A stretch of DNA of 64,000 bases. Origin: Novosphingobium sp. (GTDB taxonomy: Bacteria; Pseudomonadota; Alphaproteobacteria; Sphingomonadales; Sphingomonadaceae). This document shows positions 16,232 to 24,870 of this stretch, one piece after another. The stretch lies in contig NZ_JADZAT010000024.1 in assembly GCF_020852455.1 (NCBI RefSeq), positions 92,157 through 156,156 on the forward strand, given 5' to 3'. The notes below the pieces were generated by a model. That model made no database searches. It was not told the origin of the DNA and saw nothing but the letters and a program-made list of their open reading frames with translations. Position 1 is the stretch's first letter. Every line of letters starts with the position of its first letter. Both the position numbers and the translations under genes were made by a program.

Positions 16232-17640
16232 CCAATCCTGACCAGGCAGGCTGCGCCATCCGCCAGCGATGCAAGCATCAAGTTCAGTCGCCCCGCCACT
16301 ACCGGCACGATAATTTCGGGCCTTGTTTGCGGCTGAGCCAGACCACCCGCCAGGGCTAGATTGGGATAACACTCGATCGCCACCCTGGCATTGGCGGCAC
16401 GATCCAGATCGGTCACTTCGATCCGCAGGTCGATCGGCGCTGCTGGCGTGTCCTGGACCGGCTGCGGCGCGCCGATGCACCATTTCCCATTCTGTCCGCA
16501 ACCATAGCGCCCCACCAGCAGCGCGACATGATTCTGATCGCGTCCGGCAATCACAGCCAGTCCGGGCTGTGCTTGTTGTACCACCAACCGCATGCGCGGT
16601 AATTCGGCCCAGGCGCGGTGAAGGTGAAGCAGCGGTTGGGGTGTATCGTTATCTTCCAGCAGCAGGCCGTCCAGCCCGTTGGCACAGTCGGTCCAACCAC
16701 CCGAAACCGGCCAGCAGGCCCGATTGGCCGCATCGATCCCGCCAGCTTCAAATGCCGCCAGCCAGCCAACCGTCCAGCCCGGAATCAAGTGATTCTGCGG
16801 CGCTCCGTATTCGTTGACGTGAATTTCTCGTGGAGCAAGATCAGGGCGGTCGATAAATCGCCGCGCGATCAACTGACGCGCAGTAGCGATATGGGCGGGA
16901 ACATCCTGTGGGCTGCCTTCCAGTTCATGCCATGACAACGCATCAATCCGCACACCATTGGCCAGTTGGAACGCAAACAACGCGTCAAGGCCCGGTCCAT
17001 CAAAGCGTTCGATGCTCGGGGCAACGATCAGGGCGTCCGGTTTGTGTCGCCGAATTGTGTCATGCGCCACTTTAAGAAGATCGAAGATCTGCTCGAGGTT
17101 CAGTCCCTTGAGCGTCGATCCAGGTTCGCTGAAAATGTCGAAATAGTCTATCCCGGCCCCGTTGCGCTCGGCCGCAGCCAGCATGAAGCGATCGACAAAA
17201 CTGCTCCATTCCTGGCGCAGTGAGCGATAGTCGGCGAAGCAATGCTGCGGTTGGTTGTCCAGGCAATCAGGGCCCACCACCACCGGATTTCCGAAGCGGG
17301 ATGAAAACAAGTCCTGCAGGTTAAAGGTTACCTTGGTTCCGAAGCGGGCGCGCAGGTTCTGCTCAACTACGAAATCGTGAGTCCCGAAGAGATTACTGAC
17401 TCGCCAGACCCCAGGCCGCAACGCGTTGAGGTGGCTTGTTGTCCGGGCCGAAATCCGCCCGTTGGAAAGCCCGTGGAGAAAGCCCTGGCGCAACGCTGTG
17501 GGGTTACCGCCCTGCGCGCTCACACGGATCACCGCCTGGGGCACAGGCTCGGGTCCGGGTGAAGGCGGAAAGACTGGCGGCGAAACGCAGCCAACAAGGG
17601 TCAGCGCAAAAAGGAAAGGAGCAAGAGCCAAAGTCTTCAT
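16228..17640 (-). CDS. GH39-like glycoside hydrolase lipoprotein
   Basis: 470 residues. The N-terminus is a lipoprotein signal (LFALTLVGC, lipobox cysteine 18), followed by a Pro-rich linker. The body resembles a TIM-barrel glycosidase of the GH39 type: WRVSNLF early, YFDIFSEPG where the acid/base glutamate is expected (the usual NEP is SEP), LSWHELEG, and EIHVNEYGAP with a candidate nucleophile glutamate, then a C-terminal beta domain. The substrate is unknown; relatives cleave xylosides or iduronides. The assignment rests on motif pattern only. It is convergent with DUF1465, sharing stop bases. Confidence 0.6.
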   Translation of the reverse strand: MKTLALAPFLFALTLVGCVSPPVFPPSPGPEPVPQAVIRVSAQGGNPTALRQGFLHGLSNGRISARTTSHLNALRPGVWRVSNLFGTHDFVVEQNLRARFGTKVTFNLQDLFSSRFGNPVVVGPDCLDNQPQHCFADYRSLRQEWSSFVDRFMLAAAERNGAGIDYFDIFSEPGSTLKGLNLEQIFDLLKVAHDTIRRHKPDALIVAPSIERFDGPGLDALFAFQLANGVRIDALSWHELEGSPQDVPAHIATARQLIARRFIDRPDLAPREIHVNEYGAPQNHLIPGWTVGWLAAFEAGGIDAANRACWPVSGGWTDCANGLDGLLLEDNDTPQPLLHLHRAWAELPRMRLVVQQAQPGLAVIAGRDQNHVALLVGRYGCGQNGKWCIGAPQPVQDTPAAPIDLRIEVTDLDRAANARVAIECYPNLALAGGLAQPQTRPEIIVPVVAGRLNLMLASLADGAACLVRIG

Positions 17641-17720
17641 GCCCAGCGATTGTGACCCACCAGCCGCCCTGCTGGCAATCCCTACTCGACACCAGGATCA
17701 CCGAACCCCATATCGTGGGT

Positions 17721-18623
17721 ATGGATGCTCCGCCCAAACCCTGGCCGACTGGCCTTGCTGAACAGTGCGAACCGCTGGTGCGGCGCGTGCTGGCACCCAA
17801 CGCCTCGCACTATACCTACACCGGCACGCAGACCTATCTGGTCGGCGATCAGGACGAACTGGCCGTGATCGATCCCGGCCCGGCCGGCACCGGGGTTGAA
17901 GGCCACGCCGACACCCGCGGCGAAGGCCATGTCGGCGCGATCTTGGCGGCGGTCGGATCGGCCAGGATCACCGCAATCCTGTGCACCCATACCCACCGCG
18001 ACCATTCGCCCGCCGCAGCCGAGCTCAAGGCACTGACCGGGGCGCCGATCATAGGCTGCGCCGCGCTGGCGATGGACGATGATGGCCCGCGTGCCGATGC
18101 CGCCTTCGATCCCGACTATGCCCCCGACCGGGTGCTGGCCGATGGCGAGCAGATTTCCGGCCAGGGCTGGACGATCGAGGCGGTCGCAACCCCCGGCCAC
18201 ACCAGCAACCACCTGTGCTACGCACTGACCCAAAGCGGCGCGCTGTTCACCGGTGATCACGTCATGGCCTGGTCAACCAGCGTGGTCAGCCCGCCCGATG
18301 GCGATATGAGCGCCTATATGGCCAGCCTGGACAAGCTCTATGCCCGCGAAGACCGGGTCTATTACCCCGCGCACGGGCCCGCAGTGACCAAGCCGCGCCA
18401 GCTGGTTCGCGGCATGCTGGGCCACCGCCGCCAGCGCGAGGCACAGATCCTGCGCCTGCTGGGCCACGGCCCGCACGAAATTCCGGCGATGGTCAAGGTC
18501 ATGTACAAGGGGCTCGATCCGCGGCTGACCGGGGCGGCCGGGCGTTCAGTGCTGGCTCACCTGCTTGACCTCAGGAACCAGGGCCGCGTTTCCAGCCAGG
18601 GTGACACATGGACAATCGCCTGA
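17721..18623 (+). CDS. MBL-fold metallo-hydrolase, LACTB2-like
   Basis: 300 residues from ATG 17721; the frame is open upstream but overlaps the divergent lipoprotein gene. The metal site HxHxDH is THTHRDHS (His90, His92, Asp94, His95), with later ligands in TPGHTSNHLCY, FTGDHVM and VYYPAHGP. A C-terminal winged-helix segment (EIPAMVKVMYKGL...SVLAHLLDLRNQGRV) matches the LACTB2 subgroup, whose human member is an endoribonuclease. The bacterial substrate is unknown. It overlaps the downstream DUF4230 gene by 16 bases. Confidence 0.87.
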   Translation: MDAPPKPWPTGLAEQCEPLVRRVLAPNASHYTYTGTQTYLVGDQDELAVIDPGPAGTGVEGHADTRGEGHVGAILAAVGSARITAILCTHTHRDHSPAAAELKALTGAPIIGCAALAMDDDGPRADAAFDPDYAPDRVLADGEQISGQGWTIEAVATPGHTSNHLCYALTQSGALFTGDHVMAWSTSVVSPPDGDMSAYMASLDKLYAREDRVYYPAHGPAVTKPRQLVRGMLGHRRQREAQILRLLGHGPHEIPAMVKVMYKGLDPRLTGAAGRSVLAHLLDLRNQGRVSSQGDTWTIA

Positions 18624-19252
18624 CGACCGATCGGCTTACTGGCCGCGCCCTGATCACCCTGCCTGCCGTGGCCGGGCTGGCATTGGCCGTGCTGGGCGGA
18701 TGGTACGCGCTCAAATCGCTTTCGCCCGATCATGGTGATCCGGTTGCCGCCAGCCTGCTCGCCTTCGAAAAACAGGACCGGCTGACGGTGTTCACCGCAC
18801 AGCTGGCTCCGGTGGTCAGCGCCGACGATTCGCGGATTTTCGGGATGCTCAAGAGCCGCCAGGTCGCGGTGATCCCGGCGCGGGTCGATTACACCATCGA
18901 TCTGCAAAAGATGGACAAGGCCCGGATGGCCTGGGACGCGAAGGGCCAACGGCTGACCGTCACCCTGCCCCCGCTGCAGCTGTCGCGCCCCAACCTGGAC
19001 GAGGCGCACGCCCAGTACCTGCGCGAAGGGGTGTGGATCACTGGCGATGCCCAGGCCCAGCTGACCCGCGACAACACGCTGACCGCCGAGCGGATGGCCG
19101 GCGAACAGGCCCGAAATCCGGCACTGCTGGGCCTGGCCCGCGAAGCCGCGCGCGGGGCGATGCGCCAGAACCTGGCGATCCCGCTGGAGGTTGCCGGCTA
19201 TGGCAATGTGCAGGTAGAAGTGAAATTCGACGGAGAGCAGACTCCGCCCTGA
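18608..19252 (+). CDS. DUF4230 family membrane-anchored protein
   Basis: 214 residues. One N-terminal membrane span (ALITLPAVAGLALAVLGGWYAL) and a soluble domain presumably outside the membrane, with the DUF4230 pattern of repeated beta strands (VAVIPARVDYTIDLQKM, RLTVTLPPLQLSRPNL) and an Arg-rich helix near the end. The family is uncharacterised. The start ATG lies inside the 3' end of the MBL gene, implying translational coupling. Confidence 0.75.
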   Translation: MDNRLTTDRLTGRALITLPAVAGLALAVLGGWYALKSLSPDHGDPVAASLLAFEKQDRLTVFTAQLAPVVSADDSRIFGMLKSRQVAVIPARVDYTIDLQKMDKARMAWDAKGQRLTVTLPPLQLSRPNLDEAHAQYLREGVWITGDAQAQLTRDNTLTAERMAGEQARNPALLGLAREAARGAMRQNLAIPLEVAGYGNVQVEVKFDGEQTPP

Positions 19253-19330
19253 CCAGTGGCATTGATGGCCCAAGAAGGCTGCGTGTATTAGTCAGACAAC
19301 ACGGGTCGCGCAGATTGGGGAGAATTTGCG

Positions 19331-20137
19331 ATGGCTTCGCTTGCATCAGACGTGCCTGGACAGTCCCGCGACAATGGCCCCGGCCACAGTGAAGGGTTCT
19401 TCGCCAGGCTGGCGATTGTGATGGCGCTTACCGTGGTGGCGGGCTTTTCGCTGCAAGTGCTGATGAGCCGGTCCACCTTTGCCGCGCCGCTAAGGGTTCA
19501 TGTTCACGCGGTGCTGTTCATGGGCTGGGTGGCGATTTTCGTCGCGCAAAGCCAGCTGGCCACGCGTGGGTCGCTGGCGCTGCATCGCCGGCTTGGCTGG
19601 CTGGCACTGGGCTGGGTTGTGCTGATGGTGATTGCAGCGATGACCGTGATCGTCGCCATGGCCCGCAATGGCACGGTGCCGTTCTTCTTTCAGCCGCAGC
19701 ATTTTATCCTCGCTGATCCGTTGACTCTGCTTGGCTTCGTTGCCCTGACGGCAATGGCGATCGCGCGGCGTCGGCAAACCGATTGGCATGCCCGCCTGCA
19801 TATCAGTGCAATGGCCCTGTTGACCGGCCCGGCAATCGGCCGGCTGCTGCCCATGCCTTTGCTTACTCCTTATGCCTTCGAAGCAGCCGGGCTGGGCTGC
19901 AGCCTGTTCATGATCGCAGGCATGCTTCGCGACCGGCGCCGTCTGGGGGCGATCCACCCAGCATGGTGGTACGGGCTTGCCGCGTTGGCGGTTAATCTGG
20001 TGGGGGCCCAGGCAATCGCCCATTCGCCGCTGGGTGATGCGCTGTACCGGACGGTGGTTGCAGGCAGCCCCGGCGAGACGATCCCAGGCATGGAATTTCC
20101 GCTTCCGCCCGGAACACCCTTGCGCAGCGGAGGCTGA
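19331..20137 (+). CDS. Multi-pass membrane protein of unknown function
   Basis: 268 residues with about seven hydrophobic segments, for example LAIVMALTVVAGFSLQVLM, VLFMGWVAIFVAQ and LGWVVLMVIAAMTVIVAMA. Histidines in LRVHVHAVLFMGW, ALHRRLGWL, FQPQHFIL and WHARLHISA recur near helix ends, as in haem- or quinone-binding membrane proteins, but no family motif is certain. A GGGGAG ribosome site precedes ATG 19331. It stands alone between DUF4230 and nadA. Confidence 0.65.
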   Translation: MASLASDVPGQSRDNGPGHSEGFFARLAIVMALTVVAGFSLQVLMSRSTFAAPLRVHVHAVLFMGWVAIFVAQSQLATRGSLALHRRLGWLALGWVVLMVIAAMTVIVAMARNGTVPFFFQPQHFILADPLTLLGFVALTAMAIARRRQTDWHARLHISAMALLTGPAIGRLLPMPLLTPYAFEAAGLGCSLFMIAGMLRDRRRLGAIHPAWWYGLAALAVNLVGAQAIAHSPLGDALYRTVVAGSPGETIPGMEFPLPPGTPLRSGG

Positions 20138-20155
20138 CCCGCCAATTTGGGCGGC

Positions 20156-21142
20156 ATGACCATCCAGACCGAAAACCTCGCCGGGATCGACATCCGCGCC
20201 GAAATCGAACGCCTGCGCAAAGAGCGTAACGCGGTGATCCTGGCGCACTATTACCAGAAGCCGGAAATCCAGGACCTGGCCGACTATATCGGCGACAGTC
20301 TGGAGCTGTCGAAGAAGGCGGCCGCCACCGATGCCGAGGTGATCGCGTTCTGCGGGGTCAAGTTCATGGCCGAAACGGCCAAGATCCTGGCGCCGGAAAA
20401 GACCGTGATCCTGCCCGATCTCGATGCCGGGTGCAGTCTGGAAGATAGCTGCCCGCCCGAGAAGTTCGCGCAGTTCCGCAGCGCACATCCCGATCACATC
20501 GCGCTGACCTACATCAACTGCTCAACCGAGGTGAAGGCGCTGAGCGACGTGATCGTCACCTCTTCCAGCGCCGAGACGATTCTGGCCCAGATCCCGCCCG
20601 AGCAGAAGATCATCTTCGGCCCCGACCGCCACCTGGGCGGCTACCTCAGCCGCAAGTTCGGGCGCGAGATGCTGCTCTGGCCGGGGGTCTGCATCGTCCA
20701 CGAGGCGTTCAGCGAGACCGAACTGCTCAAGCTCAAGGCCCAGCACCCCGGCGCCCCGGTTGCCGCGCATCCCGAATGCCCGCCGCACATCGTCGACCAT
20801 GCCGACTATGTGGGCAGCACCAGCGGCATCCTCAAATACGCCAAGGAATTCTCCGGCGACACGCTGATCGTCGCGACCGAACCGCACATCATCCACCAGA
20901 TGCAGCTGGCGATCCCCGACAAGACCTTCATCGGTGCCCCCGGCGCCGACGGCCAGTGCGCCTGCAACATCTGCCCCTACATGGCGCTCAACACGCTGGA
21001 AAAGCTGTACCTCGCGCTGCGGGATTTGAAGCCGCAGATCCAGATTGAAGAGGGGCTGCGGTTGCAGGCGAAGAAGAGTCTCGACCGGATGCTGGAGATG
21101 GCTGGCGGCACGGTCGGCAAGGGCGATCTGGGGGCACGGTGA
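20156..21142 (+). CDS. nadA: Quinolinate synthase
   Basis: 328 residues from ATG 20156; an in-frame TTG nine bases upstream is nearer to a GGAGG and remains possible. Condenses iminoaspartate with dihydroxyacetone phosphate to quinolinate in NAD synthesis, using a [4Fe-4S] cluster. The expected three cluster cysteines are visible in [11 protein letters not shown] (Cys66), [11 protein letters not shown] and [30 protein letters not shown] and the VGSTSGIL motif are typical. NadB and nadC are not in the window. The next small ORF overlaps the stop by one base. Confidence 0.96.
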   Translation: MTIQTENLAGIDIRAEIERLRKERNAVILAHYYQKPEIQDLADYIGDSLELSKKAAATDAEVIAFCGVKFMAETAKILAPEKTVILPDLDAGCSLEDSCPPEKFAQFRSAHPDHIALTYINCSTEVKALSDVIVTSSSAETILAQIPPEQKIIFGPDRHLGGYLSRKFGREMLLWPGVCIVHEAFSETELLKLKAQHPGAPVAAHPECPPHIVDHADYVGSTSGILKYAKEFSGDTLIVATEPHIIHQMQLAIPDKTFIGAPGADGQCACNICPYMALNTLEKLYLALRDLKPQIQIEEGLRLQAKKSLDRMLEMAGGTVGKGDLGAR

Positions 21143-21411
21143 TGGACCGGACCTTTAAGCTGGTTTGCGTGAATATGGGGAGTGGATGGCCAAGCGGTCA
21201 CGTCGCAGTTGATTGGCACCATAGTTGGCCGGACCGGCCGGGCGGCAATGAGATTTGCCTAAACTTGGACACAGATTGTCCTTCTGAGCTGATAGCAGAA
21301 ATCGATAGGCTCATTGCAGAGCTACAAGCATTGAAAGAAGAAGTGCCAGCTCGATTCCAGCAATGGAAGTCGCTGTACGAGAAGGCATCCAACAGGAAAC
21401 GGAGGCTTTGA
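21142..21411 (+). CDS. Small hypothetical protein in a lower-GC islet
   Basis: 89 residues; ATG 21142 overlaps the nadA stop by one base. No family recognised. The N-terminal half is Trp/His-rich and compact (GSGWPSGHVAVDWHHSW); the C-terminal half looks like an amphipathic helix or coiled coil (LIAEIDRLIAELQALKEE) ending in a basic tail. Base composition is visibly lower in GC than the flanks, with codons such as ATA, CTA and AGG that are rare around it, suggesting acquisition along with the DUF4160/HTH pair that follows. Confidence 0.55.
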   Translation: MDRTFKLVCVNMGSGWPSGHVAVDWHHSWPDRPGGNEICLNLDTDCPSELIAEIDRLIAELQALKEEVPARFQQWKSLYEKASNRKRRL

Positions 21412-21436
21412 CTTAGTGCACCATTTGCACTATATC
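21408..21436 (+). promoter_or_regulatory. Promoter with embedded palindromic operator before the DUF4160 gene
   Basis: TTGACT (21408-21413), a 17-base spacer and TATATC (21431-21436) make a good sigma-70 promoter. The inverted repeat TAGTGCA-CCATT-TGCACTA (21414-21432) occupies the spacer and touches the -10, so a bound dimer would block polymerase. The predicted start point, about seven bases after the -10, falls on or next to the ATG at 21444, implying a leaderless mRNA. Confidence 0.65.
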
Positions 21437-21443
21437 TCAAGCC

Positions 21444-21671
21444 ATGGTCACCCTCCACCGCGGACCTAACTGGAAGATCGCGGTCTATGCCGCCGAGCAC
21501 GGCATTCCGCATTTTCACATTGAGGGCCCGGGCTTTCGCGCCTCGGTGGCGATTGCAACATTGGAGGTGATCGTCGGGCGGGTACCGCGTCAGGTGCTGG
21601 TTGCTGCGCTTGACTGGGCATTGTCCAATCAGGCCGATCTGCTCGGGAAATGGCGGGAGTTGAATCCATGA
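21444..21671 (+). CDS. DUF4160 family protein, putative partner of a two-gene module
   Basis: 75 residues. The N-terminus carries the DUF4160 signature of closely spaced histidines near an HGIPHFHIEG turn. Such genes are commonly found next to DUF2442/HTH genes in a toxin-antitoxin-like arrangement, but no activity is established. There is no Shine-Dalgarno sequence before the ATG at 21444, consistent with leaderless translation from the promoter just upstream. Its TGA overlaps the ATG of the HTH gene. Confidence 0.75.
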   Translation: MVTLHRGPNWKIAVYAAEHGIPHFHIEGPGFRASVAIATLEVIVGRVPRQVLVAALDWALSNQADLLGKWRELNP

Positions 21672-22078
21672 ATGCTGACTGGACGCGCACGATCAAATCG
21701 GTTGAGCCGCGCCAGAGCGGGGCATTGTTCCTGCTGTGGTCTGACGGCACTGCGACCGAGCTGGCTGTGCCAGTCAAGGCTGAGGGCGCTCCCGAACTCG
21801 GCGATTGGGGGCATTCTCTGGTCTGGCCTGATGGCACCGAACTGGGTGCCGATTCCCTGTGGCTGGCCACGCTTACCGCGATCGGACGGGACGACGCGCG
21901 CCAGTTTATGGAATGGCGGCTTGCCAACGGACTGTCGCTGACCCGTGCAGCGGAAGAGCTTGGCCTGTCACGCCGGACTGTAGCCTACTATTCGAACGGT
22001 ACCCGCCCAGTGCCCAAGGCGATCCTGCTGGCCTGCAAGGGATGGGATGCCACGCATCGTCGGCGCAAGGCAGCCTGA
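21668..22078 (+). CDS. DUF2442-like protein with C-terminal helix-turn-helix
   Basis: 136 residues from ATG 21668, which overlaps the DUF4160 stop (ATGA). The N-terminal half has the DUF2442 beta pattern (IKSVEPRQSGALFLLWSDG, repeated around LVWPDGTELG). The C-terminal half is a clear helix-turn-helix: WRLANGLSLTRAAEELGLS followed by RRTVAYYSNGTRPVP, and a basic tail. It is the natural candidate to bind the palindrome inside the module's promoter. It converges on the DUF885 gene with a single-base gap. Confidence 0.75.
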   Translation: MNADWTRTIKSVEPRQSGALFLLWSDGTATELAVPVKAEGAPELGDWGHSLVWPDGTELGADSLWLATLTAIGRDDARQFMEWRLANGLSLTRAAEELGLSRRTVAYYSNGTRPVPKAILLACKGWDATHRRRKAA

Positions 22079-22079
22079 C

Positions 22080-23888
22080 CTACCCCACCGGCAATCCGAA
22101 CATCAGCGCCCGCACATATTTGACCGGCGGTGAGCCATAGCTCAGCACCGTATCGTGATAGCGGCGCAGGGTGAATTGCTTGCCCCAGCGCTGTTCGGCT
22201 TCGGCGCGCAGCATGCGGTGTTCTTCATAACCGGTGAAATAGCTGAGCAGCTGGACCGAGGAGAGGCTGGCCCGCACCCATTTGCCAGCCGCCTCGCGCT
22301 CGGCCTGGAAGGCGCCCTTCTGCATCAGCTCCATCGCCTGATCGCGGGTCAAGCCTTCGGTCTGGATGCCGATGTCCAGCAGGGTATTTGTGACCGAACG
22401 CAGCCGCATCTTGAGCACGGTCAGCTTGAACAGCGGATCGCCGTTCAGGTACCCTTCGTCCTTCATCACCCCTTCGGCATAGACTGCCCAACCTTCGACG
22501 AAGGGCCCCGAGCCCAGATAGGCGCGCAGCACATCGTCGGTGCGGTTCGAATGGTCGAGCTGGAGGTAATGCCCGGGCATCGCCTCGTGGATCGACAGGT
22601 CGTGGATCATGTAGTCGTTGTATTCGCTGAGGTACGACTTGGCCTGGTCCTCGCTCCAGTCATCGGGGATCGGGCTGACCGCATAGAAATTCTCGCCATT
22701 CTTTTCGAACACCCCCGGCGGATCGTTGTAGGCCACCGCGTTGCCCTGCTGGAACTTGGGCATGGTGATCACCTTCACCGGCCCGTCGGGCATGCGGATG
22801 AAACCCTGCTTGCGGACAAAGGCGGTTGCCTCGGCCAGCGTTTCGCGGGCGCGCTGCTCGATCAGCTGGCGCGGCGGGTGCTTGGCGTAGGACAACGCGA
22901 GGGCGGATTCGATCACCGCCTGTTGCTGGCCAGGTGTCGGATTGTCGGGCAGCAAGGATGGATCTGCCCGGTCCTTGAGAACCTGGCGCGAAAGTTCATA
23001 CATCTCGGCCCGGATCGCGGTTTTCGAAGCCAGCGCCCGTGCCTTAAGCTCAGGCCGGGTCAGGTCGCTCATCAGCGCGAACTTCATCTTCTGATCGTAG
23101 AGCGCCGGGCCCAGCCGGAAGTCCCCCTTGGCCTGCGGGACCAGTATCGTATCGAGCCACTTCTGCTGATCGGCCACCGCCGCCTTCAGCCCCGCCAGCG
23201 CCTTGTCGAACCGGGCACGTTCGGCCCCGGTCAGCGTGCCGGCATTGGGGGCAAGCATGCCTTCGGCGATCTCGACAATCCCGGCATTCTGCCTGGCCAC
23301 GGTCTCGGCAAAAATCCGCGGCACGCGCACGGCGACCAGCTGGGTCCGGCTGGCCTTGAGGAAGGCCGGAAGCGCCTCCATCCGCGCAGTCGCACTGCGC
23401 AGCCGCACCGGCCACGGGGCAAAGTCGCGCGCGGCCAGCGTGTAAAGCGATCCGGCGGCAATATCGTTATAGATCTGCGCGTTCCAGGCCCAGTCCTGCA
23501 GTGTCTGATCCTGCCAGATACGATAGCGAAGCTCATTCCTGAGCAGCGCCAGATCGACCTGGTTGGCGCGGCTCAGCCGGGCCGGATCGATCGCGCCAAG
23601 CCGGGCCAGCAGTCCTTGCCAGGTGCGCCGCCGCTCGGCCCGGCCGGCTGCGCTCATATCGGGCAGCAGCGCGTCGTACTTGTGCTCGCCCATCGCGGTC
23701 GCCTCGACCGGGGAGAGCCGCATCGCTTCGCTGAGAAAGTGCCGGGCAATCGCCTGGAACTTCAGATCGGCGGTCGGTGCCTTGGCCGAGGCGGCTGGAG
23801 CCCGGGGTTCGGGCGGCGCGGCGGCGGCCGGCAGCAGCGCCAGTGCGGCGAGCGGCAGCGCAGCGGCAATCAGGGCTTTGCGGTACAT
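22080..23888 (-). CDS. DUF885 family protein, putative metallopeptidase
   Basis: 602 residues with a Sec-type signal (ALIAAALPLAALALLPAAAA) and a Pro/Ala linker, so probably periplasmic or secreted. The DUF885 zinc-like motif HEAMPGH is present in SIHEAMPGHYLQLDHSN, with EGWAVYAEGVM downstream supplying a likely third ligand glutamate. The length matches the family. Relatives are annotated as putative carboxypeptidases, but the substrate is unknown. It is a single gene, convergent with the HTH module and 48 bases downstream of the DMT gene on the same strand. Confidence 0.82.
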   Translation of the reverse strand: MYRKALIAAALPLAALALLPAAAAPPEPRAPAASAKAPTADLKFQAIARHFLSEAMRLSPVEATAMGEHKYDALLPDMSAAGRAERRRTWQGLLARLGAIDPARLSRANQVDLALLRNELRYRIWQDQTLQDWAWNAQIYNDIAAGSLYTLAARDFAPWPVRLRSATARMEALPAFLKASRTQLVAVRVPRIFAETVARQNAGIVEIAEGMLAPNAGTLTGAERARFDKALAGLKAAVADQQKWLDTILVPQAKGDFRLGPALYDQKMKFALMSDLTRPELKARALASKTAIRAEMYELSRQVLKDRADPSLLPDNPTPGQQQAVIESALALSYAKHPPRQLIEQRARETLAEATAFVRKQGFIRMPDGPVKVITMPKFQQGNAVAYNDPPGVFEKNGENFYAVSPIPDDWSEDQAKSYLSEYNDYMIHDLSIHEAMPGHYLQLDHSNRTDDVLRAYLGSGPFVEGWAVYAEGVMKDEGYLNGDPLFKLTVLKMRLRSVTNTLLDIGIQTEGLTRDQAMELMQKGAFQAEREAAGKWVRASLSSVQLLSYFTGYEEHRMLRAEAEQRWGKQFTLRRYHDTVLSYGSPPVKYVRALMFGLPVG

Positions 23889-23936
23889 GGCGGTCCTCCC
23901 GGGGAGCGAGTGCTTACCCGGCAGGCTAGCCCAGGC

Positions 23937-24827
23937 TCAGTCCTGCGTCGAGCGGGCAAGCGCCAGTCCAGCCGCGACCATCGCCATGCCCAGGAAATCG
24001 ACCGGCACCAGCGCTTCGCCAAAGGCCAGCCAACCCAGCGCGACCGAAATCGCCGGCTGGGTCAGCAGCGCCAGGCCAAACACCAGCGGGGTAAAATGGC
24101 GCATCGCATAGATCAGCAGGCCCTGCCCGCCGACCTGCCCCAGCAAGGCGAGCGAGAGCAGCGGCCACCAAACCCCGGGCCAGACCGGCTCACCCAGCAA
24201 TAGGGCTGTGGCCAGCAGCACCGGCGCGCTGGCCACGCTTGACCAGGCGACCAGGCCCCAGCTGCCCAGACTGGCGCGCGGCTTTTGCAGCAGCAGGATG
24301 TAACCGGCATAGAGCAGTCCCGCAGCGATGCAGAACAGATCGCCGATCAGCGTGCTGCGGCCGATTTCCAGGCTGCGGCCCAGCAGGATCGCCGATCCGG
24401 CGATGGCCAATGCGAAAGCCAGCCATTCACCGCTGCGCGGGGCGCGGTGCAGCGCATAGAGCCCGACCGCGATCACCACCAGACTGCCGGAATTGCCGAA
24501 CAGCGTGGCATTGGCCATCCGGGTCATGCCGATGCCGATGTGCCAGCTGGCGATATCGAGCCCGAAGAACACCCCGGCTCCGGCCATCGCCCACCAGGTT
24601 GCGCGGTTGAACCCGGTCACCTTTTCGCGGCCCAACTGCGCCAGCGCGAACAGCAGCGGGATCGCCAGGAACAGCCGCCAGAACCCGGCGCTGACCGGAC
24701 CGCTATCGGCATGGCGCACGAACCACGGCCCCACCGCCAGCGCCACGTTGCCGCCCATCAGCGCGGCGAAATGCAGCGCGCTGAAGCGCCGCACAGTCTG
24801 ACTTGCTCCCCCCGTTGCATTCGTCAT
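23937..24827 (-). CDS. EamA/DMT-family transporter
   Basis: 296 residues with about ten hydrophobic segments in two homologous halves of five, the drug/metabolite transporter layout; the second half starts near ADLCIAAGLLYAGYILLLQ. It is an inner-membrane exporter of unknown metabolite. It is divergent from the OYE gene at 24871, with only 43 bases between starts. Confidence 0.85.
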   Translation of the reverse strand: MTNATGGASQTVRRFSALHFAALMGGNVALAVGPWFVRHADSGPVSAGFWRLFLAIPLLFALAQLGREKVTGFNRATWWAMAGAGVFFGLDIASWHIGIGMTRMANATLFGNSGSLVVIAVGLYALHRAPRSGEWLAFALAIAGSAILLGRSLEIGRSTLIGDLFCIAAGLLYAGYILLLQKPRASLGSWGLVAWSSVASAPVLLATALLLGEPVWPGVWWPLLSLALLGQVGGQGLLIYAMRHFTPLVFGLALLTQPAISVALGWLAFGEALVPVDFLGMAMVAAGLALARSTQD

Positions 24828-24870
24828 GGCCTTGCCTTAGCGAACCAAAACCAATTGCAAAACGAAATCG

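Noticed and set aside
22155..24203. 682-codon plus-strand open frame opposite DUF885 and DMT genes
   Set aside because: It spans two real minus-strand genes and their intergenic gap; composition is typical of an antisense frame.
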